This document shows positions 50,857-60,124 of a stretch of DNA of 64,000 nt, in pieces (positions within the stretch are counted from its first letter, which is position 1; each line of letters starts with the position of its first letter). Under the pieces are notes generated by a model. The model ran no database searches and was not told where the DNA came from. It saw nothing but the letters and a program-made list of their open reading frames with translations. This DNA comes from Mucilaginibacter aquatilis (GTDB lineage Bacteria; Bacteroidota; Bacteroidia; Sphingobacteriales; Sphingobacteriaceae): NCBI RefSeq assembly GCF_009755275.1, contig NZ_WQLA01000002.1:620001-684000 (forward strand). The letters run 5' to 3'. Both the position numbers and the translations under genes were made by a program.

Positions 50857-52950
50857 TTAATTGTTTTCAGAGGTACCGTCAATACGGGCAGTCTCCGGGT
50901 TGGTTACGCTTTCCGGAATGGCATTATTGTCAGTCTCAGGGTTTAAGGCTGCCTCTCCGTTTACAAACTTATCGTAAGTAGTACGGTTGTCAAATGGGCG
51001 TTCACCCAGCAATTCCACTAAGTCCTGCTGAAATAATACCTCTTTCTCTAACAGTTTGGCAGCAAGTAATTCCAACCCGTCGCGTTTTTCAGTTAGCAGG
51101 TTTTTGGTACGTTGGTAAACGTCGTCAACCATCTGGCGTACCTCAGCGTCAATTAATTCAGCAGTAGTATCAGAGTATGGTTTGTTAAATTGGTACTCGC
51201 CCTGCGGATCGTAAAACGACAGGTTACCCACTTTAGAGTTCATACCATATATTTTAACCATGGCATAAGCAAGTTTAGTGATACGTTCCAAATCGCTCAG
51301 TGCACCGGTTGATATACGGCCAAAAACAATGTCTTCTGCCACGCGGCCACCCATTGATACCACCATCTCGTCCATTAACTGCTCAGTAGTATGCAGGAAC
51401 TGCTCCCTCGGTAAATACTGGGCGTAACCTAAAGCGGCAACGCCACGCGGAACAATAGAAACCTTAACCAGTGGATCGGCATGCTCCAGGAACCAGCCAG
51501 CAATAGCATGTCCTGCTTCATGGTAAGCAACAATGCGTTTCTCTTCGGGTGATATAATTTTATTCTTTTTCTCTAAACCACCAATTACACGGTCAATAGC
51601 ATCCTGAAAATCCTGCATATCAACCGATGGCTTGTCACGACGGGCAGCTATAAGTGCAGCTTCGTTACAAACGTTGGCAATTTCGGCACCTGCAAAGCCT
51701 GGTGTTTGTGCTGATAGTTTTTTGGCATCAACGCCTTCGGCAAGTTTTAAAGGACCTAAGTGTACTTTAAATATTTGCTCACGGCCAATCAAGTCAGGTT
51801 TATCAATTGATATCTGGCGGTCAAAACGTCCCGGGCGTAATAGTGCAGAGTCTAATACATCTGGGCGGTTGGTTGCGGCAAGTATGATGATACCCGAATC
51901 GGTACCAAAACCGTCCATTTCAACTAGTAATTGGTTCAATGTGTTTTCGCGCTCATCATTACCGCCAACAATATTGTTTTTACCGCGGGCGCGGCCAATA
52001 GCATCAATCTCATCAATAAAGATGATACATGGTGCTTTATCTTTTGCCTGCTTAAACAAATCGCGTACACGTGATGCGCCCACACCCACAAACATCTCAA
52101 CAAAATCAGAGCCTGAAAGTGAGAAGAACGGCACCTGGGCTTCGCCCGCAACAGCTTTTGCCATTAGGGTTTTACCTGTACCCGGTGAGCCTACTAAAAG
52201 AGCACCTTTTGGTATTTTACCACCAAGATTGGTGTATTTTTTTGGGTTTTTAAGGAAGTCAACAATTTCCATTACTTCCTCTTTAGCTTCTTGTAAACCG
52301 GCAACATCATTAAACGTAACGTTTATTTGTGCCTCTTTATCAAACAAGGTAGCTTTTGATTTACCAATGTTAAATATCTGACCACCCGGGCCACCACCTG
52401 CACCACCACTCATGCGGCGCATAATAAATATCCATAACCCTGCCATTAACAGCAGCATAATAATACCTTGTACCAGCCAGTTTGACAGCCAGCTATCATG
52501 CGCAGGTTCAAATTGAATTGGCACCTTGGCATTATCAGGCAAATCTTTTTCGGCAGCTAAAATTGATTGCTTCATGCTATCAAATGAAGCATCAGTAAAG
52601 TAAAACTGCGGGTTGTTGGCATTCATGCTCAACGAGCGCTGATTTTTTAGCTTAGCATATTCAGGTTTGTTAAGGCTATCTTTTTTTATGTATACCTCGG
52701 CAATAGTACGTTCGCCATCTTTGTAAGCAACAACTTTTTCAACGTCACCGTTGCGTAGCATGTTTACAAAGGCAGGATTAAAGTCAATTTTAGTGCCCGG
52801 GCTGCCACCTAATATGTAAGGAACCACCAATAAAGCCAAAATAACAATGGCGTAAATCCACATGAAATTAAAACGTGGTGGCTTTGGAGTAATTTTTCTA
52901 TTCGGAACCCTTCTGAAACGGGGCTTATTATCTGATTTAGTGTCTTTCAT
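50857..52950 (-). CDS. ftsH: ATP-dependent zinc metalloprotease FtsH
   Basis: A 697-residue membrane AAA+ protease. It has two N-terminal helices ([20 protein letters not shown] and [22 protein letters not shown]) around a periplasmic domain of about 100 residues. Walker A is GSPGTGKT, Walker B is [12 protein letters not shown], the second region of homology is [21 protein letters not shown], and zinc is bound by HEAGH ([14 protein letters not shown]) plus the Asp in [12 protein letters not shown]. The acidic Asn-rich C-terminus is longer than in E. coli. It degrades misassembled membrane proteins and regulators. It lies downstream of rsfS. Confidence 0.97.
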   Translation of the reverse strand: MKDTKSDNKPRFRRVPNRKITPKPPRFNFMWIYAIVILALLVVPYILGGSPGTKIDFNPAFVNMLRNGDVEKVVAYKDGERTIAEVYIKKDSLNKPEYAKLKNQRSLSMNANNPQFYFTDASFDSMKQSILAAEKDLPDNAKVPIQFEPAHDSWLSNWLVQGIIMLLLMAGLWIFIMRRMSGGAGGGPGGQIFNIGKSKATLFDKEAQINVTFNDVAGLQEAKEEVMEIVDFLKNPKKYTNLGGKIPKGALLVGSPGTGKTLMAKAVAGEAQVPFFSLSGSDFVEMFVGVGASRVRDLFKQAKDKAPCIIFIDEIDAIGRARGKNNIVGGNDERENTLNQLLVEMDGFGTDSGIIILAATNRPDVLDSALLRPGRFDRQISIDKPDLIGREQIFKVHLGPLKLAEGVDAKKLSAQTPGFAGAEIANVCNEAALIAARRDKPSVDMQDFQDAIDRVIGGLEKKNKIISPEEKRIVAYHEAGHAIAGWFLEHADPLVKVSIVPRGVAALGYAQYLPREQFLHTTEQLMDEMVVSMGGRVAEDIVFGRISTGALSDLERITKLAYAMVKIYGMNSKVGNLSFYDPQGEYQFNKPYSDTTAELIDAEVRQMVDDVYQRTKNLLTEKRDGLELLAAKLLEKEVLFQQDLVELLGERPFDNRTTYDKFVNGEAALNPETDNNAIPESVTNPETARIDGTSENN

Positions 52951-53016
52951 TTTATTTAATAGAGCTCAAACATAACCATCATTGAAATAGATAGATGAAT
53001 TTAAAAAAGCAGATGG

Positions 53017-53391
53017 TTAGGCGCTTTTATAATACTTTATCTCGGCGTCTCCCCACAAGTCTTCCACGCCATAAAATTCTCTCTTGTCTGTCTTAAAAAC
53101 ATGCACTACCAGATCAATGTAGTCCAGTAAAATCCATTCGGCATGCTCCAGTCCTTCTTTGCGCCACGGCTCCTGTTGCGTTGCTTTATAAATTTCGTCT
53201 TCTATACTGTTGGCAATGGCTTTTACCTGTGTAGATGAATCGGCATGGCAGATTACAAAATAATCAGATACGGAGCTTTTGATGTTTCGCAAATCCAATC
53301 TCACTATGTCGTTACCTTTCTTTTCCTGTATGCCGTGTATGGCTAATTCAGATAGGTAGGCAGATTCACTTAACGCTTTGTTTTTTACCAT
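53017..53391 (-). CDS. rsfS: Ribosome silencing factor RsfS
   Basis: A 124-residue protein that binds ribosomal protein L14 and blocks subunit joining under starvation. ELAIHGIQEKKGNDIVRLDLRNIKSSVSDYFVICHADSSTQVKAIANSIEDEIYK and HAEWILLDYIDLVVHVFKTDKREFYGVEDLWGDAE are the conserved blocks of the family. It diverges from birA with 59 bp between start codons and is followed 66 bp later by ftsH. Confidence 0.96.
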   Translation of the reverse strand: MVKNKALSESAYLSELAIHGIQEKKGNDIVRLDLRNIKSSVSDYFVICHADSSTQVKAIANSIEDEIYKATQQEPWRKEGLEHAEWILLDYIDLVVHVFKTDKREFYGVEDLWGDAEIKYYKSA

Positions 53392-53450
53392 TAAAAACCT
53401 TTAATTTTGAACGATTTGAATGTAAGAAATATTATTTAGACTTATATACT

Positions 53451-54221
53451 TTGCAAAATAACAAATTTTCGGAGGTAATTGTTGCACAAAATTTGGTTAC
53501 CTTAAAAGAAGTTGACTCAACAAATACATTCTTAAAAAAACTATTGTCAAATACTGAGCCAGTAGAAGAAGGTACAGTCATATTGGCAGAGAGCCAGACT
53601 GCCGGTCGCGGTCAGCAGCAAAACCGTTGGTACAGTTCAGCTAATCAAAGTTTAGCGTTCAGCCTGTTGTTACTACCCTCATTTTTACCGCTTGAAAATC
53701 AATTCAACCTTATACGCATAGTAAGTTTGGGTGTTTATGATGCTTTGTTTCCATTGATTGGTGAGGCCCTAAAAATTAAGTGGCCTAATGATATCTACAT
53801 AAACGATTTAAAGTTAGGCGGAATTTTAATTGAGAGCCAGGTGCAAGGCGGCAAAATAAAAAGCTCGGTAGCCGGTATAGGACTTAATATTAACCAGCAG
53901 GATTTCCCCGATTGGGTGCCTAATGCGGTATCGCTAAAGCAGATATTACATAAAGATTATGATTTAAAAGCGTTAATGTTTGACATTTGCAGCCATATTG
54001 GCCAGTGGTATATTAAACTAAAGGCAGGTAATGAAAGTCAGATAGAGGAAGCTTACCTTAATACCTTGTATTGGTTAAACAAACCCGGAAGCTTTAAGGC
54101 TCAAGATGCTATATTTGGCGGCACAATTACCGGCGTAAGTAAAACAGGTTTACTGCAGGTTGATTGTAACGGCGTTACAGCTGAGTATAATTTAAAAGAG
54201 ATTGAATTTTTAAATAAATAA
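53451..54221 (+). CDS. birA: Biotin--[acetyl-CoA-carboxylase] ligase, TTG start
   Basis: A 256-residue ligase attaching biotin to the carboxylase carrier protein. KEVDSTNTFLKKLL, AESQTAGRGQQQNRWYSSANQSLAFSLLL (GRGRxGR-type biotin loop), IKWPNDIYINDLKLGGILIES and SVAGIGLNINQ are the catalytic motifs; a short SH3-like C-terminal domain follows. There is no N-terminal DNA-binding domain, so it is not a repressor. No ATG exists near the 5' end; TTG at 53451 gives MQNNKFSEVIVAQNLV, consistent with Bacteroidota homologues. Another TTG at 53493 is possible. Confidence 0.92.
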   Translation: MQNNKFSEVIVAQNLVTLKEVDSTNTFLKKLLSNTEPVEEGTVILAESQTAGRGQQQNRWYSSANQSLAFSLLLLPSFLPLENQFNLIRIVSLGVYDALFPLIGEALKIKWPNDIYINDLKLGGILIESQVQGGKIKSSVAGIGLNINQQDFPDWVPNAVSLKQILHKDYDLKALMFDICSHIGQWYIKLKAGNESQIEEAYLNTLYWLNKPGSFKAQDAIFGGTITGVSKTGLLQVDCNGVTAEYNLKEIEFLNK

Positions 54222-54228
54222 ACCCCTG

Positions 54229-54675
54229 ATGAAAAAGGTATTATTAATGATGGTTGCCCTGTTTTTAACAGTTGCAGCTTTTGCCCAAATTGATGAACCG
54301 GTTAAATGGAGCTATGCCGCAAAGAAAATAAGTGCTACCGAAGCTATAGTACTTGTTAAAGCTACCATTGAACCAGGATGGCACATTTATTCGCAGCATA
54401 TTAAAGAAGGTGGGCCTATTGCCACCACCTTCACTTTTACGCCAGGTAAGGATTATACTCTTGTAGGTAAAACTATTGAGCCTAAGGTGATCAGTAAATA
54501 TGATGACCAGTTTAAAATGAATATTGGCTTTTTTGAAAACTCAGTTGTTTTTCAGCAAAAAGTTAAGCTTAAAGCAGGGGCAGCTACCGTTAAAGGTAAG
54601 GTTGAATTTATGAGCTGTAACGACCGCAAATGCTTACCTCCTGATGAAGTAGCGTTTAATGTAACTGTAAAATAA
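54229..54675 (+). CDS. Stand-alone DsbD alpha-type domain (exported)
   Basis: A 148-residue exported protein with signal peptide (MMVALFLTVAAFAQ) and one Ig-like domain of the DsbD N-terminal type: VKWSYAAKKISATEAIVLVKATIEPGWHIYSQHIKEGGPIATTFTF and a C-terminal EFMSCNDRKCLPPDEVAFNV. The pair Cys-x4-Cys in SCNDRKC matches the DsbD-alpha/DsbC-like redox cysteines, the thiol outlet of the DsbD pathway. It is encoded just before the membrane/thioredoxin part, so DsbD is split into two polypeptides here. Confidence 0.88.
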   Translation: MKKVLLMMVALFLTVAAFAQIDEPVKWSYAAKKISATEAIVLVKATIEPGWHIYSQHIKEGGPIATTFTFTPGKDYTLVGKTIEPKVISKYDDQFKMNIGFFENSVVFQQKVKLKAGAATVKGKVEFMSCNDRKCLPPDEVAFNVTVK

Positions 54676-54687
54676 GGCGCTGTAATA

Positions 54688-56403
54688 ATGAGTATTAAAT
54701 ATAGTCGCCTGTTTTTTGTTGTTATTTTAGCCCTCATTGCAGGGCTAAGCTTTTTTACGCCTGCCGGTCAGGTCAAAGCTGCTGTTTTTCAAAATGCTGA
54801 TACCGTTTCCACAGAAGGTATTGAATTTACCGATGTTGAGCCTGCTAAGCCTGAGGTAAAAACCGAAACAACTACAGTTAAACCCTCAACAAAAGAAGCT
54901 GCAAGCGCAATCACAGCAGTTAAACCTGCCGAAAAGCCTAAAACACTTTGGCAAATATTTATTGAGGGCTTTTTAGGAGGTTTTGCAGCGCTTATTATGC
55001 CTTGTATATATCCACTGCTGCCATTAACGGTTAGCTTTTTTACCAAAAAAGCCGGGTCGCGCAGTAAGGGCATTATGCACTCACTTATTTACGGCATATC
55101 AATTATTGTAATTTATGTTGCACTTGGCCTAATTATTACGCTAATATTTGGGTCTGATGCTTTAAATGAATTAGCTACCAGTGGTGTATTCAACCTGTTT
55201 TTCTTTTTACTACTGGTGGTGTTTGGCATATCGTTTTTGGGAGCATTTGAATTACAGCTGCCAAGCTCATTGGCAAATAAGCTTGATGCCAACTCAGATA
55301 AAGGTGGAATTGCAGGTATATTTTTTATGGCCGCTACACTTGCCGTAGTATCCTTTTCATGTACCGGGCCTATTATTGGTTACTTACTGGTAGAAGCTAC
55401 CTCAAAAGGAGAGAGGCTTGCGCCTATAATGGGTATGCTTGGTTTTTCATCGGCACTGGCAATTCCGTTTACCATATTTGCGTTGTTTCCTTCTCTGTTA
55501 AAATCACTGCCAAAATCGGGCGGATGGTTAAACAGCGTAAAGGTTGTGTTAGGCTTCCTGGAGCTGGCCTTTGCGCTTAAGTTTTTATCAGGGGTTGATT
55601 TGGCTTACCACTGGAACTGGTTTGACCGTGAAGTATTCCTGTCGTTATGGATTGCATTGGGCTTATTAATGTTTCTGTATCTTATTGGCAAAATAAAGTT
55701 TTCGCATGATAGTGATTTGCCTTACTTATCTGTTCCGCGTACGTTTATTGCCATAGGCGTATTAGCATTTACTTTATACATGGTACCTGGTTTGTGGGGC
55801 GCACCGTTAAAGGTAATTAGCGGATTTTTGCCGCCTCCGGCTACTCAGGATTTTATGTTGAGTAACGACGGAACAAGTGGTAATCAGATTGCTCAGTCCC
55901 CGGCAGTATCTATTAAACAAAAAAAACATGAAAACTTGTTTACCCGTGGTAAGCATGCCGGTTTAAACGAGTGGTATGACATGGAGCAGGCTTTACAGGT
56001 TTCAAAAGAGCTGAATAAGCCCGTTTTAATCGATTTTACCGGATGGTTTTGTGCTAACTGCCGTAAAATGGAGAATGAGGTTTGGAGCGATCCGCAGGTA
56101 CACAAGCGTTTAGCCGAAGATTACATATTGCTTGAGCTTTATGTAGACGAAAAGGCTGAACTGCCTAAAAATGAGCAGCATGTATCTGATTTTAGCGGAA
56201 AGACTATCAAAACAATAGGAAATAAGTGGAGCGATTATGAAGCTTCGAAATTTAATGTAAATTCGCAGCCGTATTACGTAATCGTTAATGCAAAAGGCGA
56301 TGTACTTGTGCCACCACAAGGCGCTAATTATAACGTTAATAATTATATTGAATTTTTAGACAGCGGCAAAGCCGCCTATGAGAAAAACAATGGCAGAGAT
56401 TAA
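54688..56403 (+). CDS. Thiol:disulfide interchange protein, DsbD beta-gamma fusion
   Basis: A 571-residue inner-membrane electron carrier moving reducing power from cytosolic thioredoxin to the periplasm. N-terminal signal/anchor, then a Thr/Lys/Ala-rich linker (residues 40-85), eight-helix core (FIEGFLGGFAALIMPCIYPLLPLTVSFFTKKAGSR with the redox Cys in MPCIYP, and FSCTGPIIGYLL with the second Cys). The C-terminal thioredoxin domain has LIDFTGWFCANCRKMENEVW (CANC active site). It lacks the alpha domain, supplied by the preceding gene 12 nt upstream. It overlaps pfkA by 14 nt. Confidence 0.94.
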   Translation: MSIKYSRLFFVVILALIAGLSFFTPAGQVKAAVFQNADTVSTEGIEFTDVEPAKPEVKTETTTVKPSTKEAASAITAVKPAEKPKTLWQIFIEGFLGGFAALIMPCIYPLLPLTVSFFTKKAGSRSKGIMHSLIYGISIIVIYVALGLIITLIFGSDALNELATSGVFNLFFFLLLVVFGISFLGAFELQLPSSLANKLDANSDKGGIAGIFFMAATLAVVSFSCTGPIIGYLLVEATSKGERLAPIMGMLGFSSALAIPFTIFALFPSLLKSLPKSGGWLNSVKVVLGFLELAFALKFLSGVDLAYHWNWFDREVFLSLWIALGLLMFLYLIGKIKFSHDSDLPYLSVPRTFIAIGVLAFTLYMVPGLWGAPLKVISGFLPPPATQDFMLSNDGTSGNQIAQSPAVSIKQKKHENLFTRGKHAGLNEWYDMEQALQVSKELNKPVLIDFTGWFCANCRKMENEVWSDPQVHKRLAEDYILLELYVDEKAELPKNEQHVSDFSGKTIKTIGNKWSDYEASKFNVNSQPYYVIVNAKGDVLVPPQGANYNVNNYIEFLDSGKAAYEKNNGRD

Positions 56404-57367
56404 AAATATTGGTGTTTACACTTCGGGCGGAGATTCGCCCGGTATGAATTCGGCTATACGCGCCGTGGTACGAACGGCGTTATATTATAACCTTGAAGTA
56501 ACCGGCATACGCCGTGGTTATGAAGGCATGATTACCGGCGATTTGTTTCCTATGGACAGGAAGTCAGTTGCCAACATTGTTCAACGTGGCGGTACCATTT
56601 TAAAAACTGCACGTAGTGAGGAGTTCCGTACGCCTGAAGGTCGTCAGAAAGCTTACAAGCAACTTAAACGTTACGGGGTAGATGCCCTGGTAGGTATTGG
56701 TGGTGATGGTACCTTTACCGGTGCCAAAGTGTTCAGTAACGAGTTTGGTATTCCTATTGTTGGTTTGCCGGGCACCATTGATAACGACTTACAAGGAACC
56801 GATTTTACCATTGGTTACGATACTGCTTTAAATACCGTTGTAGAGGCTGTGGATAAAATTCGTGATACGGCTGAATCACATGATCGCTTATTCATCGTTG
56901 AAGTAATGGGTCGTGACTCAGGTTTAATTGCCCTGCGTACCGGTATTGCATCAGGTGCAGAGGCTATCCTTATTCCAGAAACCAAAACTAATATTGAGGC
57001 GCTTTATCAGCGTTTAGAGCAAGGCCGTCGTGATAAATCTTCAAAAATATTAATCGTTGCCGAAGGCGATGAAGCCGGTGGCGCTTTTGAAATTGGCCGT
57101 TTAATTAAAGAGAAATACCCTAACTATGATACCCGCGTATCGGTACTGGGTCACATGCAGCGTGGCGGTCATCCAACCTGTATGGACAGGGTTTTGGCCA
57201 GCCGTGTAGGTGTTGCAGCGGTTGAGGCGTTAATGGCTGGTCATAGCCACGAAATGATTGGTGTTATTAACGGACAAATAGCCTATACACCATTTGAAAA
57301 TGCAATTAAGCATAATGCCGATATTGACAGTAACTTGTTGAGAATCGTAGATATATTATCACTGTAA
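56390..57367 (+). CDS. pfkA: ATP-dependent 6-phosphofructokinase
   Basis: A 325-residue glycolytic kinase forming fructose 1,6-bisphosphate. Motifs: GVYTSGGDSPGMNSAIRAVVRTA, VGIGGDGTFTGAKVF, GLPGTIDNDLQGTDFTIGYDTALNTVVEAVDKIRDTAESHDR, VEVMGRDSGLIALRTGIA, GHMQRGGHPTCMDRVLASRVG. Gly in GGDG and PGTIDND (not PKTIDND) indicate ATP rather than pyrophosphate as donor. The start at MAEIKNIGVYTSGG overlaps the DsbD gene by 14 nt; an ATG at 56378 adds four residues and is less typical. It ends at a terminator. Confidence 0.96.
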   Translation: MAEIKNIGVYTSGGDSPGMNSAIRAVVRTALYYNLEVTGIRRGYEGMITGDLFPMDRKSVANIVQRGGTILKTARSEEFRTPEGRQKAYKQLKRYGVDALVGIGGDGTFTGAKVFSNEFGIPIVGLPGTIDNDLQGTDFTIGYDTALNTVVEAVDKIRDTAESHDRLFIVEVMGRDSGLIALRTGIASGAEAILIPETKTNIEALYQRLEQGRRDKSSKILIVAEGDEAGGAFEIGRLIKEKYPNYDTRVSVLGHMQRGGHPTCMDRVLASRVGVAAVEALMAGHSHEMIGVINGQIAYTPFENAIKHNADIDSNLLRIVDILSL

Positions 57368-57388
57368 ATCTCCTTTACATTAAAATAG

Positions 57389-57420
57389 AAAAGACCGTTG
57401 GCTGAGCTTACGGTCTTTTT
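57389..57420 (+). terminator. Intrinsic terminator after pfkA
   Basis: Stem AAAAGACCGT (57389-57398) with ACGGTCTTTT (57410-57419), 11-nt loop, then TTTTATTT. It closes the birA-dsbD-pfkA unit. Confidence 0.92.
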
Positions 57421-57467
57421 TATTTCCAAGGGGAAGATTGTATACTAACATCTATGTTATTGCACCC

Positions 57468-57498
57468 TTGTGCTTTAAATATTTAATTTATATCTTTG
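57468..57498 (+). promoter_or_regulatory. Promoter of the rpsP operon
   Basis: TTG (57468-57470), 20 bp, TATCTTTG (57491-57498): full match to the Bacteroidota promoter. The start site would be near 57505, leaving a leader of about 50 nt that holds a small GC-rich stretch (CCCCGCAG...CTCCGGGGG) able to form a hairpin. Confidence 0.85.
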
Positions 57499-57555
57499 CG
57501 TCCCCGCAGAAATAGCTCCGGGGGAATGTTGAATACATAATCAAAGAAAAAAAGA

Positions 57556-58095
57556 ATGGCAACTAAAATCAGATTGCAAAGACACGGTAAAAAAGGAAAA
57601 CCTTTTTACTACATCGTAGTGGCAGATGCACGTGCTCCACGTGACGGTCGTTTTATTGAGCGTATAGGTTCATACAACCCTAATACCAATCCGGCTACTA
57701 TCGACATCAACTTCGATAAAACTTTTGAATGGGTAAGCAATGGTGCACAACCAACCGATACTTGTCGTGCTATCCTTTCTTATAAAGGTGTAATGTACAA
57801 AAAACACTTACAAGGTGGTGTTAAAAAAGGTGCATTAACTCAAGAGCAGGCTGATGCTAAATTTGCTGAATGGACTGAAAACAAATCAGGTCAAATCACT
57901 GGTAAAAAAGATAGCTTAAGTACAGCTAAAGCTGATGCACGTAAAACTGCCTTAGCTGCTGAGGCTAAAAAGAATGAAGACAGAGCTGCAGCTATTGCTG
58001 CTAAAAATGCTCCTGTAGCTGAAGAAGTAGAAGAAGCTCCGGCAACTGAAGAAGGTGCTGCAGAAGAATCAACTGAAGAAACTGCTGCTGAGTAA
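57556..58095 (+). CDS. rpsP: 30S ribosomal protein S16 with long C-terminal extension
   Basis: A 179-residue S16. The core ([82 protein letters not shown]) ends near residue 85. The rest is an Ala/Glu/Lys-rich tail ([38 protein letters not shown]), about as long as the core and strongly acidic at the end. Such tails are usual in Bacteroidota but absent in E. coli. First gene of the rpsP-rimM-trmD set, behind a consensus promoter. Confidence 0.97.
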   Translation: MATKIRLQRHGKKGKPFYYIVVADARAPRDGRFIERIGSYNPNTNPATIDINFDKTFEWVSNGAQPTDTCRAILSYKGVMYKKHLQGGVKKGALTQEQADAKFAEWTENKSGQITGKKDSLSTAKADARKTALAAEAKKNEDRAAAIAAKNAPVAEEVEEAPATEEGAAEESTEETAAE

Positions 58096-58118
58096 TTTTA
58101 AAGTTCATCAATTTTTAC

Positions 58119-58153
58119 GCAATAGCGAAACAACCCTGTTGTTTCGCTATTGC
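58119..58153 (+). terminator. Hairpin between rpsP and rimM
   Basis: Perfect 15-bp stem (58119-58133 with 58139-58153, core GCAATAGCGAAACAA), 5-nt loop, then TGTTTT. The weak T-tract suggests partial termination, giving more S16 than RimM/TrmD. Confidence 0.75.
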
Positions 58154-58183
58154 TGTTTTAAAAGGTTAAGTGTTTAAAGGCTT

Positions 58184-58711
58184 ATGAAAACAGAAGACTA
58201 TTTCAGAATAGGTACCGTAACCAAAACCCGCGGACTTAAGGGCGAACTGCAGGTATATGTTGATTTTGACGGAGTGCAGGATATTGATTTTAAAGCCATT
58301 TTTTTTGATGTGGCCGGTAAACTGGTGCCGTACTTTGTAAGCCAGATCAAGTATCCGCAGGCTAACACCGCTTACCTTTTTTTGGAAGATGTTGACCATA
58401 TTGATAAGGCAACTCCACTGGTTAAAAAAGATTTGTACCTGCCAAATGAGCTTATGCCCGAAAAGGATCCAAATGATTTTACATTGATGGATTTGGAAGG
58501 CTTTATAGCCATTGACGAAACTCAAGGCGAGCTTGGCGAAATAACGGATGTTACCGAATATCCTCAACAGGTTATTGCTACCGTGCATTATCAAAACCGC
58601 GAAGTATTATTCCCGCTTAACACGGAGTTTATTAAAGGTATTGATATGGAGGGAGGGGAAGTTTACCTTGACTTGCCCGAGGGCTTGTTAGATGTTTATT
58701 TAAACGGGTAA
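58184..58711 (+). CDS. rimM: Ribosome maturation factor RimM
   Basis: A 175-residue 16S-rRNA processing factor that helps assemble the 30S head. The N-terminal barrel reads YFRIGTVTKTRGLKGELQVYVDFDGVQDIDFKAIFFDVAGKLVPYFV; the PRC domain reads DLEGFIAIDETQGELGEITDVTEYPQQVIATVHYQNREVLFPLNTEFIKGIDMEGGEVYLDLPEGLLDVY. Both domains are complete. It binds S19 rather than the co-transcribed S16. It precedes trmD by 54 bp. Confidence 0.96.
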   Translation: MKTEDYFRIGTVTKTRGLKGELQVYVDFDGVQDIDFKAIFFDVAGKLVPYFVSQIKYPQANTAYLFLEDVDHIDKATPLVKKDLYLPNELMPEKDPNDFTLMDLEGFIAIDETQGELGEITDVTEYPQQVIATVHYQNREVLFPLNTEFIKGIDMEGGEVYLDLPEGLLDVYLNG

Positions 58712-58765
58712 GCAGGGTTCTCTTAGTTAGTCTTTCGTGCATTCTTTATTATAAATTACATTATC

Positions 58766-59443
58766 ATGCGTTTTGACATTCTTACCGTATTGCCCGGCTT
58801 GCTTGAAAGCCCCTTTGCTCACTCAATATTACAGCGTGCGCAAAAAAAAGGTATTGCCGAAATACATGTGCATAACCTGCGCAATTATTCATCGCTTAAG
58901 CATAAAAATGTTGATGACTATCCTTACGGTGGTGGCAGCGGTATGGTAATGATGATAGAACCTTTTGCTGCCTGCATTGATAAGCTGAAAAGTGAGCGCA
59001 ATTATGATGAAGTGATTTTTATGACACCTGATGGCGTTACCCTTAACCAGGGCATTGCTAATGAGCTTTCCATTAAAGGCAACATCATTATACTTTGCGG
59101 GCATTATAAGGGTATTGATCAGCGCGTGCGAGATTTATTTGTGACTCGTGAGCTGTCTATAGGCGATTACGTACTATCAGGCGGAGAATTGCCGGCTGCG
59201 GTTTTGGTTGATGCTATAGTGAGGCTGATACCAGGTGTGCTATCTGACGAAACTTCTGCCTTATCAGATTCTTTTCAAGGTGAACTATTAGACGCGCCGG
59301 TATATACCCGGCCTGCCGATTGGAATGGGCATCGGGTGCCCGATATTTTGTTGAGCGGTAACACTCCTGAAATTGAAAAATGGCGCTTTGAGCAATCATT
59401 GGAACGCACACGCCAGCGCCGCCCCGATTTACTGGGAGAATAG
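58766..59443 (+). CDS. trmD: tRNA (guanine-N1)-methyltransferase
   Basis: A 225-residue SPOUT methyltransferase modifying G37 of tRNAs, which prevents frameshifting. [67 protein letters not shown] and the knot region [49 protein letters not shown] are conserved. C-terminal [19 protein letters not shown] fits the tRNA-binding domain. The gene precedes rplS by 202 bp, a wider gap than in most genomes. Confidence 0.97.
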   Translation: MRFDILTVLPGLLESPFAHSILQRAQKKGIAEIHVHNLRNYSSLKHKNVDDYPYGGGSGMVMMIEPFAACIDKLKSERNYDEVIFMTPDGVTLNQGIANELSIKGNIIILCGHYKGIDQRVRDLFVTRELSIGDYVLSGGELPAAVLVDAIVRLIPGVLSDETSALSDSFQGELLDAPVYTRPADWNGHRVPDILLSGNTPEIEKWRFEQSLERTRQRRPDLLGE

Positions 59444-59480
59444 CCTTTTTGAGGCGTAAATGCGGAGGTTTGCCAGCGCG

Positions 59481-59551
59481 TTTATTTGATGTATGTTAAG
59501 TGGTTTTACTATTTGCACATCAGTGCTTTAGAATTATATACATCAAATAAA
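59481..59551. repeat. Inverted repeat in the trmD-rplS gap
   Basis: Perfect 14-bp arms TTTATTTGATGTAT (59481-59494) and ATACATCAAATAAA (59538-59551) with 43 bp between, all within the intergenic region. AT-rich DNA follows. It could be a weak terminator of the rpsP-trmD unit or a small mobile-element remnant. Confidence 0.5.
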
Positions 59552-59645
59552 TTATTTTTAAAATCGTCTTTTAAAATCAAAAAAATATACCTATTATTGC
59601 AATCCGATTTTTACGGGTTGAAAATCGCATTAAGAGCTTAAAATC

Positions 59646-59993
59646 ATGGATTTAATTAAATTTGTTGAAGAGCAGTCAGTTGAAAAAAAGCAAGTTCCTG
59701 CATTCAAATCAGGCGACACTGTAACTGTACACTATAAAATCAGAGAGGGTAACAAAGAGCGTGTGCAGCTATACCAAGGTGTAGTTATTCAACGTAACAG
59801 CGCAGGCAGCACCGAAACCTTTACCGTACGTAAAGTATCAAACGGTATTGGTGTTGAGCGTATTTTCCCAATTAACTCGCCAAACATCGATAAAATTGAA
59901 GTTAACAGCTTTGGTAAAGTTCGTCGCGCTAAATTATTTTACTTGCGCGCTCTTACCGGTAAAGCTGCACGTATCAAATCAAAACGCGTTTAA
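59646..59993 (+). CDS. rplS: 50S ribosomal protein L19
   Basis: A 115-residue L19, located at the subunit interface. [115 protein letters not shown] is complete and typical in outline. A near -7 element (TATTATTG, 59592-59599) lies upstream, so it is probably transcribed separately from trmD. Confidence 0.97.
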   Translation: MDLIKFVEEQSVEKKQVPAFKSGDTVTVHYKIREGNKERVQLYQGVVIQRNSAGSTETFTVRKVSNGIGVERIFPINSPNIDKIEVNSFGKVRRAKLFYLRALTGKAARIKSKRV

Positions 59994-60034
59994 TTACCGT
60001 TTTAGATTAGTAGCGTAGCTGATACTAAAATATT

Positions 60035-60069
60035 AAAGGCCGTTTTGGAGTTTATCCGAAACGGCCTTT
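60035..60069. terminator. Terminator between rplS and the LytTR operon
   Basis: A 15-bp stem with one G-U pair (60035-60049 with 60055-60069, core AAAGGCCGTTT) and a 5-nt loop, between convergent genes. Confidence 0.88.
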
Positions 60070-60124
60070 CTCTGTTAAATTAATTCAAATACCCTTTTGC
60101 AGCAGTTAGCATAAAAGGGTGTGT

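Noticed and set aside
52071..52381. Plus-strand frames opposite the ftsH AAA domain
   Set aside because: Antisense shadows of a strongly conserved gene with no promoter or start context.
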